From positions 34,281-98,280 of the forward strand of contig CAVIQL010000006.1 of the NCBI GenBank assembly GCA_963644855.1: a stretch of DNA of 64,000 nucleotides, read 5' to 3'. Below the pieces are notes generated by a model, which saw only the letters and a program-made list of their open reading frames with translations, was not told the DNA's origin and ran no database searches. Position 1 is the first letter of the stretch. Every line of letters starts with the position of its first letter. Both the position numbers and the translations under genes were made by a program. The DNA is from UBA6398 sp963644855 (GTDB lineage: Bacteria; Bacteroidota; Bacteroidia; Bacteroidales; Bacteroidaceae). This document shows positions 34,544-43,188 of the stretch, piece by piece.

Positions 34544-35584
34544 TCATTGCTTTTCGCTCACTTTTACTTCCACATTGAGCCCCGCTTTGAGCTTTGCAAT
34601 TTGTTTGGGGTCGTTGTCGGCTGTAATAGATATGCGCACGGGCACACGTTGTTCCACTTTAACAAAATTGCCTGTGGCATTGTCGACGGGAATCATGGAA
34701 TATGCCGAACCGGCTGCGGCAGAAAGTGCCTGAACCTTGCCATGGAATACAACATCGGGGATAGCGTCGGCGGTAAACTCCACCTTGTTGCCCTCGGATA
34801 TACCTTTCATTTGTGTTTCGCGGTAGTTGGCAATTATCCAAACGTCATTGTCGTCCACAATTCTTGCCAACATTTGTCCGGGTTGCACCAATTGTCCTTC
34901 GTGAATGTCTTTGCGTCCCATCACTCCGCTACACGTTGCCGTGATAACGGTATACGACAAATTGAGTTGCGCAAGGTGTACTTGTGCCTCGGCTACATTT
35001 TCGCCTGCTTTCGAACTTCCCAATTGTTGCGTCTGCACATTGCGCACCGATGCCGCCGACTGTTTGCGACTGCTTGCCTGCTCATAGCGTGCCTTCGCGC
35101 CAAGATAGCGCGCATAGGCGTTGTCGTATTGCTGACGTGTTACAGCGTCCTTTTTCAATAGGGCAGTGAAGCGGTCAAAGTCCTGCTTGGCGTTTTGCAT
35201 CTCCACTCGCGCCTCTTCTATTCCCGCAGCAGCCGTGCGCACGTCGTTGTTGGTTGTTCCCATGCTGGCTGTGATTGTTGAAGAACCCGACTTGGAACTA
35301 CGAAGTCCCGCCTCGGCTTGCGCAAGTTGCAAACGATATTCGGCATCTTCTATTATAACAAGAGTGTCGCCCTTGTTTACGTGCTGAAAATCGTTGAAAC
35401 GTATTTCTTTTATGAATCCTTGCACACGAGTGTTGACCGGAGTGATATGACGGCACACTTGCGCGTCGTCAGTAAACTCGGTGCCGCTACGGTTTACGAA
35501 ATGGCTGAAAGCCCATACTATTACGCCGAGCAGAAAAAGGGTTATTACTATGTTGTATGCTCTTTTGATAGTCTTCTTGTTCAT
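34544..35584 (-). CDS. HlyD/EmrA-family membrane-fusion protein
   Basis: A 346-residue periplasmic adaptor: one N-terminal membrane anchor (about 10-28), then a lipoyl half-motif (NTRVQGFIKEIRFNDFQHVNKGDTLVIIED), a long coiled-coil hairpin (about 80-205), the second lipoyl half (YTVITATCSGVMGRKDIHEGQLVQPGQ) and beta-barrel domains. It links the inner-membrane transporter to the TolC-like channel. It is separated from the TolC gene by 120 bp that contains repeat array G, and from the transporter gene by 46 bp. Confidence 0.93.
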   Translation of the reverse strand: MNKKTIKRAYNIVITLFLLGVIVWAFSHFVNRSGTEFTDDAQVCRHITPVNTRVQGFIKEIRFNDFQHVNKGDTLVIIEDAEYRLQLAQAEAGLRSSKSGSSTITASMGTTNNDVRTAAAGIEEARVEMQNAKQDFDRFTALLKKDAVTRQQYDNAYARYLGAKARYEQASSRKQSAASVRNVQTQQLGSSKAGENVAEAQVHLAQLNLSYTVITATCSGVMGRKDIHEGQLVQPGQMLARIVDDNDVWIIANYRETQMKGISEGNKVEFTADAIPDVVFHGKVQALSAAAGSAYSMIPVDNATGNFVKVEQRVPVRISITADNDPKQIAKLKAGLNVEVKVSEKQ

Positions 35585-35615
35585 GATTTTTTATTGGTGT
35601 TTGATATCGTTTTTC

Positions 35616-35686
35616 TAATGTCGGATATTTTTTAAACAATGTCGGATATTATTTAAAAAAGGTCTGATATTATTTTTCTAATATGC
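35616..35686 (-). repeat. 21-bp palindromic array G (3 units), inside the efflux operon
   Basis: Units start at 35616, 35637 and 35658, exactly 21 bp apart, followed by ATTTTTCTAATATGCC. The last unit has AAGGTC, so orientation is minus. It fills the gap between the tolC-like gene and the hlyD-like gene of one operon. Confidence 0.85.
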
Positions 35687-35704
35687 CGAAGTGTTTTTTT
35701 GACG

Positions 35705-37048
35705 TCAAAGTTCGCCTGCCGCATATCTCAGTTTGAAGAAAGCATAGGCTATGTTTATTCGCGCGTCAACCTCCTGCAATTCCGCATTAAGGCGCAGGTT
35801 TGAAGCGTCGGCCATATCGGTTACAAGAATCATCTCGCTGTTGTATCGAGAGTGCATCACATCGTAGTTTTGTCGCGCAAGCTCCACGCTCTTTTGCCTT
35901 GCCGCAAGTTCTACATAGCTTTGTCGGTATTCGGTGTAGGCTTGTTGTACGAGGTTGTTCAGTTCTTCGGTTTGCACATTCAGGTTTTCCTGCATTTGTC
36001 GCGTTTCGAGTTCTGCCTGTTTCAGTTCCTTGTTGTTTTTGAATAGGGAACTGAGGCTGTATTTCAGCCCTACGCCCACATACCACGCATTGATATTTTT
36101 GTTCACGGGCGGCAATTCGTATGTAATAGGACCGTTGAAATTGTTTGCAGCCACTACGGCTACTTTTGGCAGCATTTCGCTTCGCGCAAGCTTCTCTTTT
36201 TGTTTTGCCATACTCACATTGAGCGTGCTTTGCTCCATTAGCGGCGAATTTTCTGCGGCACGGTTTTGCCAAAACCCTTCGCCGTTGTCGGCAAACTGCA
36301 TGCCGGCAACCGAGGAGTCGGGAATGATTTTCACATCTGCCGCGCAGCCCAGCGTATTACAGAGCCTGTGGTTGAGAATTGCCCTGTTGTTGCGCAGAGA
36401 TACAAGCCCGAGCCTAAGATTTTCCATCTGCAATTCATAGCGCGTGATATCGTTTTTCAGAGCCATGCCCTGGTTTTGTTTTTCCTTGATTTCGTTTATC
36501 AGTTTCTCGGTAAGCGCAATGTTTTTCTCATACACCCTTATGCCGTTGTCGGCTTTGTATAAATCGAGATACTGTCCCAAAGCAACGAAACGCGATTGGT
36601 TGCGTGTGAGTCTCACTCCTGTTTCGGCTTGCTGCTTTCCTATTTCCGCCATTCTTATACCTGCGTTCAACGCGCCGCCCGAATAAACCACCTGGCTGGC
36701 TTCAACGGCAAAACTGTTGCCGAAGTGGGGAGAATGTAAGCCGCGCGCGTTTGAGAAATCCCTGTCTGTCATCAACGCATTGCCTATGTAGCTTGCCGAA
36801 ATCGAAGTATTTATGTCGGGCAACCGTTTGCTTTTTGCCGATTCGATACCTTGGTTGGCTATGTCCACGCTTGTTTTGCTCGAGCGCAGACTTTTGCTGT
36901 TTTCTTCCAATTTTTCGAAAAGCTGTTCCAAATTCATTTGTTCCTCTCTCGCATATCGTGCGGAGTTTGCGGTATCTGCCGGCAATTGCGACCAAGCCGG
37001 CAAACAACTTGCCGCAACAAAAAGTCCCAGCATCAGTTTTCTTGTCAT
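35705..37048 (-). CDS. TolC-family outer-membrane efflux channel
   Basis: A 447-residue protein with a signal peptide (about 1-20, ending AWSQ) and two long helical repeats rich in N, Q, A and E (for example EQLFEKLEENSKSLRSSKTSVDIANQGIESAKSKRLPDIN), each followed by short barrel strands, the typical TolC/OEP layout. It is the outer-membrane exit duct for the HlyD and MFS partners. First gene of the operon; promoter box at 37088-37095. Confidence 0.93.
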   Translation of the reverse strand: MTRKLMLGLFVAASCLPAWSQLPADTANSARYAREEQMNLEQLFEKLEENSKSLRSSKTSVDIANQGIESAKSKRLPDINTSISASYIGNALMTDRDFSNARGLHSPHFGNSFAVEASQVVYSGGALNAGIRMAEIGKQQAETGVRLTRNQSRFVALGQYLDLYKADNGIRVYEKNIALTEKLINEIKEKQNQGMALKNDITRYELQMENLRLGLVSLRNNRAILNHRLCNTLGCAADVKIIPDSSVAGMQFADNGEGFWQNRAAENSPLMEQSTLNVSMAKQKEKLARSEMLPKVAVVAANNFNGPITYELPPVNKNINAWYVGVGLKYSLSSLFKNNKELKQAELETRQMQENLNVQTEELNNLVQQAYTEYRQSYVELAARQKSVELARQNYDVMHSRYNSEMILVTDMADASNLRLNAELQEVDARINIAYAFFKLRYAAGEL

Positions 37049-37087
37049 CTGTAACGGATTGTATTTTTGTTATGTTGAATTTCGGTG

Positions 37088-37095
37088 CAAAGTTA
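37088..37095 (-). promoter_or_regulatory. -7 promoter box of the efflux operon
   Basis: CAAAGTTA on plus is TAACTTTG on minus, 40 bp before the TolC start. Confidence 0.55.
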
Positions 37096-37183
37096 CGGGG
37101 CTTGGTTTGGCGGATAGTTGAAAATTCCACGCTGGCAATGGACTATTTGGGAACAAAAGTTCGCAAGTTTTATATGAGATAGC

Positions 37184-37191
37184 TAATTTTG
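37184..37191 (+). promoter_or_regulatory. -7 promoter box of the AraC-type regulator
   Basis: TAATTTTG matches TAnnTTTG, 28 bp before the ATG at 37219. Together with the box at 37088 it gives a divergent promoter region of about 100 bp where the regulator probably binds. Confidence 0.6.
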
Positions 37192-37218
37192 CAACATAAA
37201 AGGGAATAAATTCGGCAG

Positions 37219-38142
37219 ATGATGGACAACAATGTAAATGCAAGGCATAGTGGTGTACCGTTTATAGTTTGTAGCGATGGCGAACTTGATATGCGCCATG
37301 TGGCAAGCCTTTTCGCCACCCCGTTGTCGGAATGGCGCAACGAAGCACAGGTTATAAATTATGGCGCAATCATAATTTGTCGCGCGGGCAAGGCTTGTCT
37401 TCGTGTCAATTTCAAGGAGTGGAAACTTTATGAGGGGGCTGTGATAACCTTGTTCCCTAATGATGTGGTGCAACTGCAGAATGATTCCGCCGCGAGTAGG
37501 GAGGAAAACGAAGAGTTCGGCGTGGAGATGCTCGCATATAGCGCGTCGCTTTTGCGAGAGGCGAGTTTGCAGCTCGAACAAACGGTATATTCTTCGCTGC
37601 GTGAGGACCGTTGCCGACAAGACTCGCCAGTGGTTACGCAAATCATCGACAATATGTTCCGACTGCTTAATGTATATTTCTCGCAACCCGACTGCACGTG
37701 TCTTACACGCCTTGTGCTTTATCAGTTAAAGGCTTTCTTTGTAGGCTTTCACGAGTATTTGCAGCGCAATCCGCAATATAGTCCCGACGAAATAAAATCT
37801 CAGCGGGTCAGGGCGCTTTTCAATCAATTTATGATGCTTGTAGAGCGCGACTACAAGGTTTCGCGAAATGTTGATCACTATGCTGCGCAGATGAATATCA
37901 GTTCAAAATATCTCACAGGCATAGTAAAACTTGTTACAACCCATACTCCGAAATCCATAATCGACCATTACGCCGTTTTGCGGCTCAAATTGCAGTTGCG
38001 CCTCGGCTTGAAAAGTTTAAAAGAAATAGCTTGGGACTTCGGCTTTACCGATGCAAGTTTTTTTTGCCGCTATTTCAAACGCCACACCGGTATCTCGCCG
38101 CAGAGTTTCAGGGAGTTGAAAAAAGAGCAGACGCGTTTGTGA
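37219..38142 (+). CDS. AraC-family transcriptional regulator
   Basis: A 307-residue protein. The C-terminal about 100 residues form the double helix-turn-helix of AraC proteins (VDHYAAQMNISSKYLTGIVKLVTTHTPKSIIDHY and SLKEIAWDFGFTDASFFCRYFKRHTGISPQSFREL). The N-terminal domain (1-190) looks like a cupin-type ligand or dimerisation domain. Divergent from the TolC-HlyD-MFS operon, which it very likely controls. ATG 37219 or the next-but-one codon (37222) could be the start. Confidence 0.92.
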   Translation: MMDNNVNARHSGVPFIVCSDGELDMRHVASLFATPLSEWRNEAQVINYGAIIICRAGKACLRVNFKEWKLYEGAVITLFPNDVVQLQNDSAASREENEEFGVEMLAYSASLLREASLQLEQTVYSSLREDRCRQDSPVVTQIIDNMFRLLNVYFSQPDCTCLTRLVLYQLKAFFVGFHEYLQRNPQYSPDEIKSQRVRALFNQFMMLVERDYKVSRNVDHYAAQMNISSKYLTGIVKLVTTHTPKSIIDHYAVLRLKLQLRLGLKSLKEIAWDFGFTDASFFCRYFKRHTGISPQSFRELKKEQTRL

Positions 38143-38181
38143 AAAACAAAAACCGCCCCGGAAACCCCATGCTGTATATCG

Positions 38182-38283
38182 CAAAAACGATGTCCGACCT
38201 CGTGTTTTCTGATGTCTGACCTTTTTTAAATAATGTCTGACATTATTTAAAAAATATCGGTTATTGTTTTTGCGATATGCCTT
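38182..38283 (+). repeat. 21-bp palindromic array H (4 units)
   Basis: Units start at 38189, 38211, 38232 and 38253 (spacings 22, 21, 21), between an arm TATATCGCAAAAAC and a perfect right arm TTTTTGCGATATGCCTT ending at 38283. GACCTT half-site in the second unit, so plus orientation. Located between convergent genes. Confidence 0.85.
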
Positions 38284-38317
38284 GTTGTTTTTTCGAAGTA
38301 TTAAAACGGGGAAAAAG

Positions 38318-38809
38318 TCAGTCTACTTTTACTTCTGTATTCGAAGCAACCGTAGCTTGAACCTCGTATCCCTCGGGCATTACAGCTTTTGAACCGGGAA
38401 TAAAGATACATGGCCAAACAAAAAGCGCTGTAACAACCGATAGAGGCGTTCTGTTTTTGCCGGTAATGTTTACTTGGGTGTTTACAAAATACAATGGGTC
38501 GCCCGAAGGAAGAAACATGTTGTTTATATAAATCTTTAATCTCCCTTTTGTGCCGGCAATACTACTTTTCTTGGCTTCTGCAACTTTTCCTTGCACAATA
38601 GTTCCTCTTTGTATCACACGTACTCCGTCTACCATTATATCATTTTGAACGCGAAAGTCGACCAATTGCCCCTCTTCTACGTTGGCTGCTTTAACTTGAC
38701 ACACCGATTGCAACGGAATTATGGAGCCTCCTTTTATTACAACGGTTTTAGCCGAAGAAATAAGCGCTGCCGAAAACAAAGAAACAAGTAATAAATAAAT
38801 CTTTTTCAT
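38318..38809 (-). CDS. Exported protein of unknown function
   Basis: A 163-residue protein with a signal peptide (about 1-20, ending SSAK). The rest is beta-rich: VIKGGSIIPLQSVCQVKAANVEEGQLVDFRV, VIQRGTIVQGKVAEAKK and a late hydrophobic stretch VVTALFVWPCIFIPG. The pattern of short strands around a GxxVxG turn resembles small barrel domains seen in secreted assembly proteins, but I do not recognise the family. A promoter box lies at 38832-38839. It stands alone. Confidence 0.7.
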   Translation of the reverse strand: MKKIYLLLVSLFSAALISSAKTVVIKGGSIIPLQSVCQVKAANVEEGQLVDFRVQNDIMVDGVRVIQRGTIVQGKVAEAKKSSIAGTKGRLKIYINNMFLPSGDPLYFVNTQVNITGKNRTPLSVVTALFVWPCIFIPGSKAVMPEGYEVQATVASNTEVKVD

Positions 38810-38831
38810 GAAGTAAGTATTTGTATTGATG

Positions 38832-38839
38832 CAAAAATA
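38832..38839 (-). promoter_or_regulatory. -7 promoter box of the small exported protein
   Basis: CAAAAATA on plus is TATTTTTG on minus, 23 bp before the start codon. Confidence 0.45.
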
Positions 38840-38892
38840 AACAAAATAGCATTTCGATACATATGTAAAAGGGCGTTTTGTGATTTTTGCGG

Positions 38893-38900
38893 TAATTTTG
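38893..38900 (+). promoter_or_regulatory. -7 promoter box deciding the start of the nucleoside-recognition gene
   Basis: TAATTTTG matches TAnnTTTG and sits immediately before a GTG at 38903. Transcription would begin at about 38905, so that GTG cannot be used and the ATG at 38927 is the likely start. Confidence 0.55.
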
Positions 38901-38926
38901 CCGTGAAATCAAGCATTTGGGGAAAA

Positions 38927-39877
38927 ATGAAAAGGAGATTGTTCCTGCTACATGCAGTAAGAATAAAGCGGTGTGCGGTTACCGCATTGCCAAAGTCGTG
39001 GAAAATGGCGTTGTGGTTGCTTAAAATGATGATACCAATCTCGCTTGTGGTTACAGTGTTGCAATACGTGGGAGCAATAGCGTGGCTTGCGCGTTACATC
39101 GACCCCGTGTTTCGCAGCATAGGGCTTCCCGGCGAGAGCGCAGTGGCTTTTATCACGGCGGCATCGCTCACCACTTATGCCGGAATAGCCGTGCTGCTGT
39201 CGCTGACGCTCACCCTGCGCCAGGCAACCATTGTGTCGCTCATGATGTTGCTTTGCCATGCACTGCCAATGGAATGTACCGTAACACATCGCACCGGTTC
39301 GTCGTTTGCAGGCATGGTGGTTTTGAGAATATTGATGGCTTTTGCGGCAGCATTCTATCTCAATCTCGTATTGCCCGACATGCCGCAAACCTTTGGCTTT
39401 GGCGCAGCTCCCGCAACCGATGCCTCGCTCGCCGAAATAGCCGCCAGTTGGACAATGGCAAATGTCAAGGTGGCGATAATGATGTTCCTCATAATCTATT
39501 CGGTTATGCTGTTGCAGAACATGCTTCAAGCTTATCGTTTGCTCAATGCAATTTCGCGCGTTTTGCGCCCTGTAATGCGGCTTTTCGGACTTCCCGAAGA
39601 CGCGGCCTATTTTTGGCTCGTGGGAAACACTTTGGGAATTTCCTATGGCGGCGCGGTGATGTACGACTGTATACAAAGCGGAGAAATTTCGCGCGATAAA
39701 GCAGCGGCGGTAAACCGACATTTGGCAATGAACCACTCAATAATCGAGGACACATGCGTCTTTGGCGCAATAGGAATAGGCGTGTTTTGGATAATATCCA
39801 CGCGCGTTTTGTTTGCACTCATTGTGGTGTGGGGACGAAAGGCTCTGCACTATTTTTTGAGGCACGTGGAAAGATAA
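38927..39877 (+). CDS. Nucleoside-recognition (Gate) domain membrane protein
   Basis: A 316-residue integral membrane protein with about eight hydrophobic segments and two related halves, each with a Gate-type stretch: AWLARYIDPVFRSIGLPGESAVAFITAASLTTYAGIAVLL and NAISRVLRPVMRLFGLPEDAAYFWLVGNTLGISYGGAVM. This matches the nucleoside-recognition family, whose substrates are mostly unknown. The start is placed at 38927 because of the promoter. No partner gene is adjacent. Confidence 0.82.
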   Translation: MKRRLFLLHAVRIKRCAVTALPKSWKMALWLLKMMIPISLVVTVLQYVGAIAWLARYIDPVFRSIGLPGESAVAFITAASLTTYAGIAVLLSLTLTLRQATIVSLMMLLCHALPMECTVTHRTGSSFAGMVVLRILMAFAAAFYLNLVLPDMPQTFGFGAAPATDASLAEIAASWTMANVKVAIMMFLIIYSVMLLQNMLQAYRLLNAISRVLRPVMRLFGLPEDAAYFWLVGNTLGISYGGAVMYDCIQSGEISRDKAAAVNRHLAMNHSIIEDTCVFGAIGIGVFWIISTRVLFALIVVWGRKALHYFLRHVER

Positions 39878-39939
39878 ATAAGGATTTTGTATAATGTTGA
39901 TAATGATATTGTTGGGCGATGCGCTAATATCGATTTTCT

Positions 39940-40012
39940 AATGTCTGATATTTTTTAAACGATATCCGACATTTTTTAAAAAAGGTCTGATATTATTTCA
40001 ACAATAAGCCAT
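39940..40012 (-). repeat. 21-bp palindromic array I (3 units)
   Basis: Units start at 39940, 39961 and 39982, exactly 21 bp apart, ending with ATTTCAACAATAAGCCAT. The last unit has AAGGTC (minus orientation). It lies between the membrane-protein gene and the tRNA; the rest of 39878-40165 shows no other feature. Confidence 0.85.
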
Positions 40013-40165
40013 ATCGTTTTTTTAATGGGAAAAAGGAATGTTTTTCGTCAGATTTTGTTACCCCGAAATCGTATCCAGATAGCCCGATGTCTTGAATCAA
40101 AAAGCCCGAAATAGCCTATAAGATTAAAAATATGCGTCAAATTTTGTGGCACGAGCGAAAATCGT

Positions 40166-40173
40166 TACCTTTG
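40166..40173 (+). promoter_or_regulatory. -7 promoter box of tRNA-Leu
   Basis: TACCTTTG matches TAnnTTTG and lies 11 bp before the tRNA 5' end, with TTTTGTGG about 19 bp upstream as a possible -33 element. Confidence 0.65.
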
Positions 40174-40184
40174 CAGCGTTATCG

Positions 40185-40270
40185 GCTCGAATGGTGGAAT
40201 CGGTAGACACGAGGGACTTAAAATCCCTTGGCCAGTGATGGCTGTGCGGGTTCAAGTCCCGCTTCGAGTA
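40185..40270 (+). tRNA. tRNA-Leu (anticodon TAA)
   Basis: An 86-nt class II tRNA. Acceptor arms GCTCGAA / TTCGAGT, D loop GGTGGAATCGGTAGACAC, anticodon stem GGGAC-TTAAAAT-CCC giving anticodon TAA, a long variable arm (TTGGCCAGTGATGGCTG), and T arm GCGGGTTCAAGTCCCGC. CCA is not encoded. It lies upstream of the exopolysaccharide locus; no integrase or repeated tRNA end is visible near it. Confidence 0.95.
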
Positions 40271-40522
40271 CTTTTTGTTTCGCGTTTTTAGCAAATCAGA
40301 TACTAAAAACAATTTTTGGCAAAGCATGCAAAAGCTAACACAACAACAAGATTACAACATGGACTGGAGGTTTTTGAGTTGTGAGGGTTCGGTAATGAGA
40401 AACAACACTTTCAGATGAAAACTTTTTTAATGTTGACGGATATCTTGTTAACAATAAAACGACAAAAAAAGAGTTACTATTAAATAAAGGTGTAACCGTT
40501 CAATATGTAATCAGACCGAAAA

Positions 40523-43120
40523 ATGAAGAAGCTCATCATTTTTATATTCATACTCGTTTTGTGCCCGATAGCTATGGAGGCGCAATCTTCCTTGACCGAC
40601 AATCAAGTGGCAGATATGATACAACGCGAAATGGAGAATGGAACTTCGCAGCAGCAGATAGTGGTAAAATTGATGCAAAGCGGAGTGGACATCAACCAAA
40701 TACGTCGTGTGAGGAAAAAATATATGAGGCAGGCAACGCAGTCGGGGCTTGGTATGACCAAAACCGAAGACGACGAAAATCGTATGCGCACAAACAATGG
40801 CAAAACACGCGAAGAAACACGTAGAAAAACCACAAAGGAAAACCAGGAACGCGAGGCTACTACCACACAACGCGTGCAGGGGGTAACGGATTGGCGAAAG
40901 GAATACGACGAAGACGATAAGGATTTTCTTCAAATGCAAGCTGAGTTGGGAATGATGACTCGTGGGGATTCTATTGAATGGCTTAATCAAATTTTGGAAC
41001 AACAGGAGAATGACAAGAAAAAGGTTTTCGGACGCGATATATTCAATAATAAAGATCTTACATTTGAACCTGCCATGAATATAGCTACTCCGCAAAGTTA
41101 TGTGCTCGGTCCTGGTGATGCAGTGGCGGTAGATGTTTATGGAGCTTCGCAAAAAACTTTTAATTGTACCGTTTCGCCCGACGGACAAATCGTTATTGAG
41201 GATTTCGGACCTATCGAAGTGGGCGGACTAACTGTGAGCCAAGCAAAAAGTCGCATTAAAAATACCCTCGGAACTCGATATCGCAGCAGTCGTATCAATT
41301 TGTCGCTCGGACAGACGCGTACTATTTCGATTAATGTCATGGGCGAAGTAAAAACGCCGGGCACATATACGGTTTCGGCTTTTGCTACGGTTTTTCACGC
41401 CCTTTATATGGCTGGCGGAACGAGTGATTTGGGAACGCTTCGCAGTATAAAAATATATCGTAACAATCGTCTTGTAAGCGTGTGCGATATATATGACTAC
41501 ATTCTCAATGGCAAAATGACCGGTAACGTAAGACTTCAAGACGGCGACGTTATCTCTGTCGGCGCATACGATTGTCTTGTAAATGTAACTGGCAAGGTGA
41601 AGCGTCCTATGTATTATGAGATGAAGAAGGACGAGAGTGTGGAAACTTTGTTGAAATATGCTGGCGGATTTGCGGGCGATGCTTATAAAAAGAGCGTGCG
41701 AATAAACCGTAAGACTGGACGCGAATATGCTGTGTTCAATGTCGAAGAATTTGAGATGGGTAATTTTCGTGTTGCCGACGGGGATAGTGTGAGCGTCGAC
41801 TCTATTCTTTCGCGCTATGCCAACACAGTGGAAATAAAAGGTGCGGTTTTCCGCCCCGGCATGTACCAGATAGGAGAGAATATAAGCAGTGTCCGCACAC
41901 TCATACAGCATGCCGAGGGACTTACAGAGGATGCGTTTACAGCTCGCGCTGTGATGCACCGAATGAAAGCCGACCGAACATTGACGGTTGTAAGTGTTGA
42001 TGTTGCAGGAATTATGGAAGGACGAGTGGCAGACATTCCTTTGCAGGAGAACGACGTACTGTTTATTCCCAACAAGCAAGAATCTATGACGGAACGTACC
42101 ATTACTATTCAGGGAGAGGTTCAGTATCCGGGTGTATACAAATATGCTGACAACGAAACACTGGAGGATTTTGTGCTTCAGGCTGGCGGTTTGCTCGAGA
42201 CGGCTTCAACGGTTAAGGTTGACGTGGCACGTCGTGTTGGCGACCCCAAGGCTTTGACGACCGACAGTGTTATCGCCAAAAATTTCTCCTTTGCGCTTAA
42301 AGACGGCTTTGTTATCGATGGAGAACCTGGCTTTGTGCTCATGCCTTTCGACGAAGTATATGTACGCAAGAGTCCTGCTTATTCAAAACAACAAAGCGTT
42401 ACGATTGACGGAGAGGTGATGTTTGCAGGAACTTACACGCTTAGCAAACGCAACATGCGTCTTACTGATTTGCTGAAAGCAGCAGGGGGAGTTACCGACT
42501 TGGCTTATATAAAAGGAGCTCGATTGGAACGCCGTCCGAACGAGGCTGAGCGTGCACGAATGGAGGCTGCTTTTAAAATGCAGCAGGAGCAACTTCAGGA
42601 ACAACTCCTTGAACTTGCAGCCAGCAGCAACAACGGAAGTAATGTGCAGCAAGTGGCTCAGCAGTCAAACAATACTCAGTTGAAGAAATTCCAAGTGCCA
42701 AATACTTTCCCTGTTGGTATCGAACTTGACCGCGCTATTGCCGATCCCAATAGCGATGCGAATATTGTTCTTCGTGAGGGCGATCGTTTGATTTTACCTC
42801 AATACACGGCTACGGTGAAAGTTAACGGTGCTGTGATGTATCCAAATACTGTGGCGTATGAACGAGGTAAAGGTTCCAAGTATTACGTTAATGCGGCCGG
42901 AGGTTTCGCACAGAATGCACGCAAGCGCAACGCTTACGTTATATATATGAATGGTATGGTTGGCAAACTTTCTCAGGGCGCAAAGATACAGCCGGGTTGT
43001 GAAATAGTTGTGCCGAGTCGCATAAGTCGCAAGATGAGTACGGCAGAGACCATGAGCATGGGTACCAGCATTGCATCTATCGCAGCCATGATTGCAACAA
43101 TTGCCAACGTTGCCAAATAA
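40523..43120 (+). CDS. SLBB-domain polysaccharide export protein (Wza-like)
   Basis: An 865-residue outer-membrane export protein. Signal peptide about 1-21 (ending MEAQ), then a charged, Gln/Glu/Lys-rich region (25-140) likely coiled or disordered. A Poly_export domain follows (YVLGPGDAVAVDVYGASQKTFNCTVSPDGQIVIEDFGPIEVGG, about 190-235), then at least five SLBB repeats, each opening like INVMGEVKTPGTYTVS, VNVTGKVKRPMYYEM, VEIKGAVFRPGMYQI, ITIQGEVQYPGVYKY and VTIDGEVMFAGTYTL. The C terminus is a short hydrophobic helix (SIAAMIATIANVAK). It forms the secretion channel for the polysaccharide made by the following genes. The 250 bp upstream hold no clear gene or promoter box. Confidence 0.93.
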   Translation: MKKLIIFIFILVLCPIAMEAQSSLTDNQVADMIQREMENGTSQQQIVVKLMQSGVDINQIRRVRKKYMRQATQSGLGMTKTEDDENRMRTNNGKTREETRRKTTKENQEREATTTQRVQGVTDWRKEYDEDDKDFLQMQAELGMMTRGDSIEWLNQILEQQENDKKKVFGRDIFNNKDLTFEPAMNIATPQSYVLGPGDAVAVDVYGASQKTFNCTVSPDGQIVIEDFGPIEVGGLTVSQAKSRIKNTLGTRYRSSRINLSLGQTRTISINVMGEVKTPGTYTVSAFATVFHALYMAGGTSDLGTLRSIKIYRNNRLVSVCDIYDYILNGKMTGNVRLQDGDVISVGAYDCLVNVTGKVKRPMYYEMKKDESVETLLKYAGGFAGDAYKKSVRINRKTGREYAVFNVEEFEMGNFRVADGDSVSVDSILSRYANTVEIKGAVFRPGMYQIGENISSVRTLIQHAEGLTEDAFTARAVMHRMKADRTLTVVSVDVAGIMEGRVADIPLQENDVLFIPNKQESMTERTITIQGEVQYPGVYKYADNETLEDFVLQAGGLLETASTVKVDVARRVGDPKALTTDSVIAKNFSFALKDGFVIDGEPGFVLMPFDEVYVRKSPAYSKQQSVTIDGEVMFAGTYTLSKRNMRLTDLLKAAGGVTDLAYIKGARLERRPNEAERARMEAAFKMQQEQLQEQLLELAASSNNGSNVQQVAQQSNNTQLKKFQVPNTFPVGIELDRAIADPNSDANIVLREGDRLILPQYTATVKVNGAVMYPNTVAYERGKGSKYYVNAAGGFAQNARKRNAYVIYMNGMVGKLSQGAKIQPGCEIVVPSRISRKMSTAETMSMGTSIASIAAMIATIANVAK

Positions 43121-43188
43121 CAAATGGACAGTTAGGCATTGTTTGAAAGCATGGTTCGAAAACAAGAATATTAAAAATAGAAGAAATA

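Noticed and set aside
34448..35161. 237-codon plus-strand frame opposite the HlyD and MFS genes
   Set aside because: It covers two well-supported genes in antisense, with His/Cys-rich sequence lacking domain signals.
38948..39736. 262-codon minus-strand frame opposite the nucleoside-recognition gene
   Set aside because: The sequence is rich in H, R, C and Q, unlike any protein family, and the sense gene is a clear membrane protein with a promoter.
40185..40270. tRNA-Leu as an attachment site for an integrated element carrying the exopolysaccharide locus
   Set aside because: No integrase gene and no second copy of the tRNA 3' end was noticed in the window.
40403..40480. Short frame before the SLBB gene (about 21 codons)
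   Set aside because: No promoter or conserved features; it is more likely part of a leader region.
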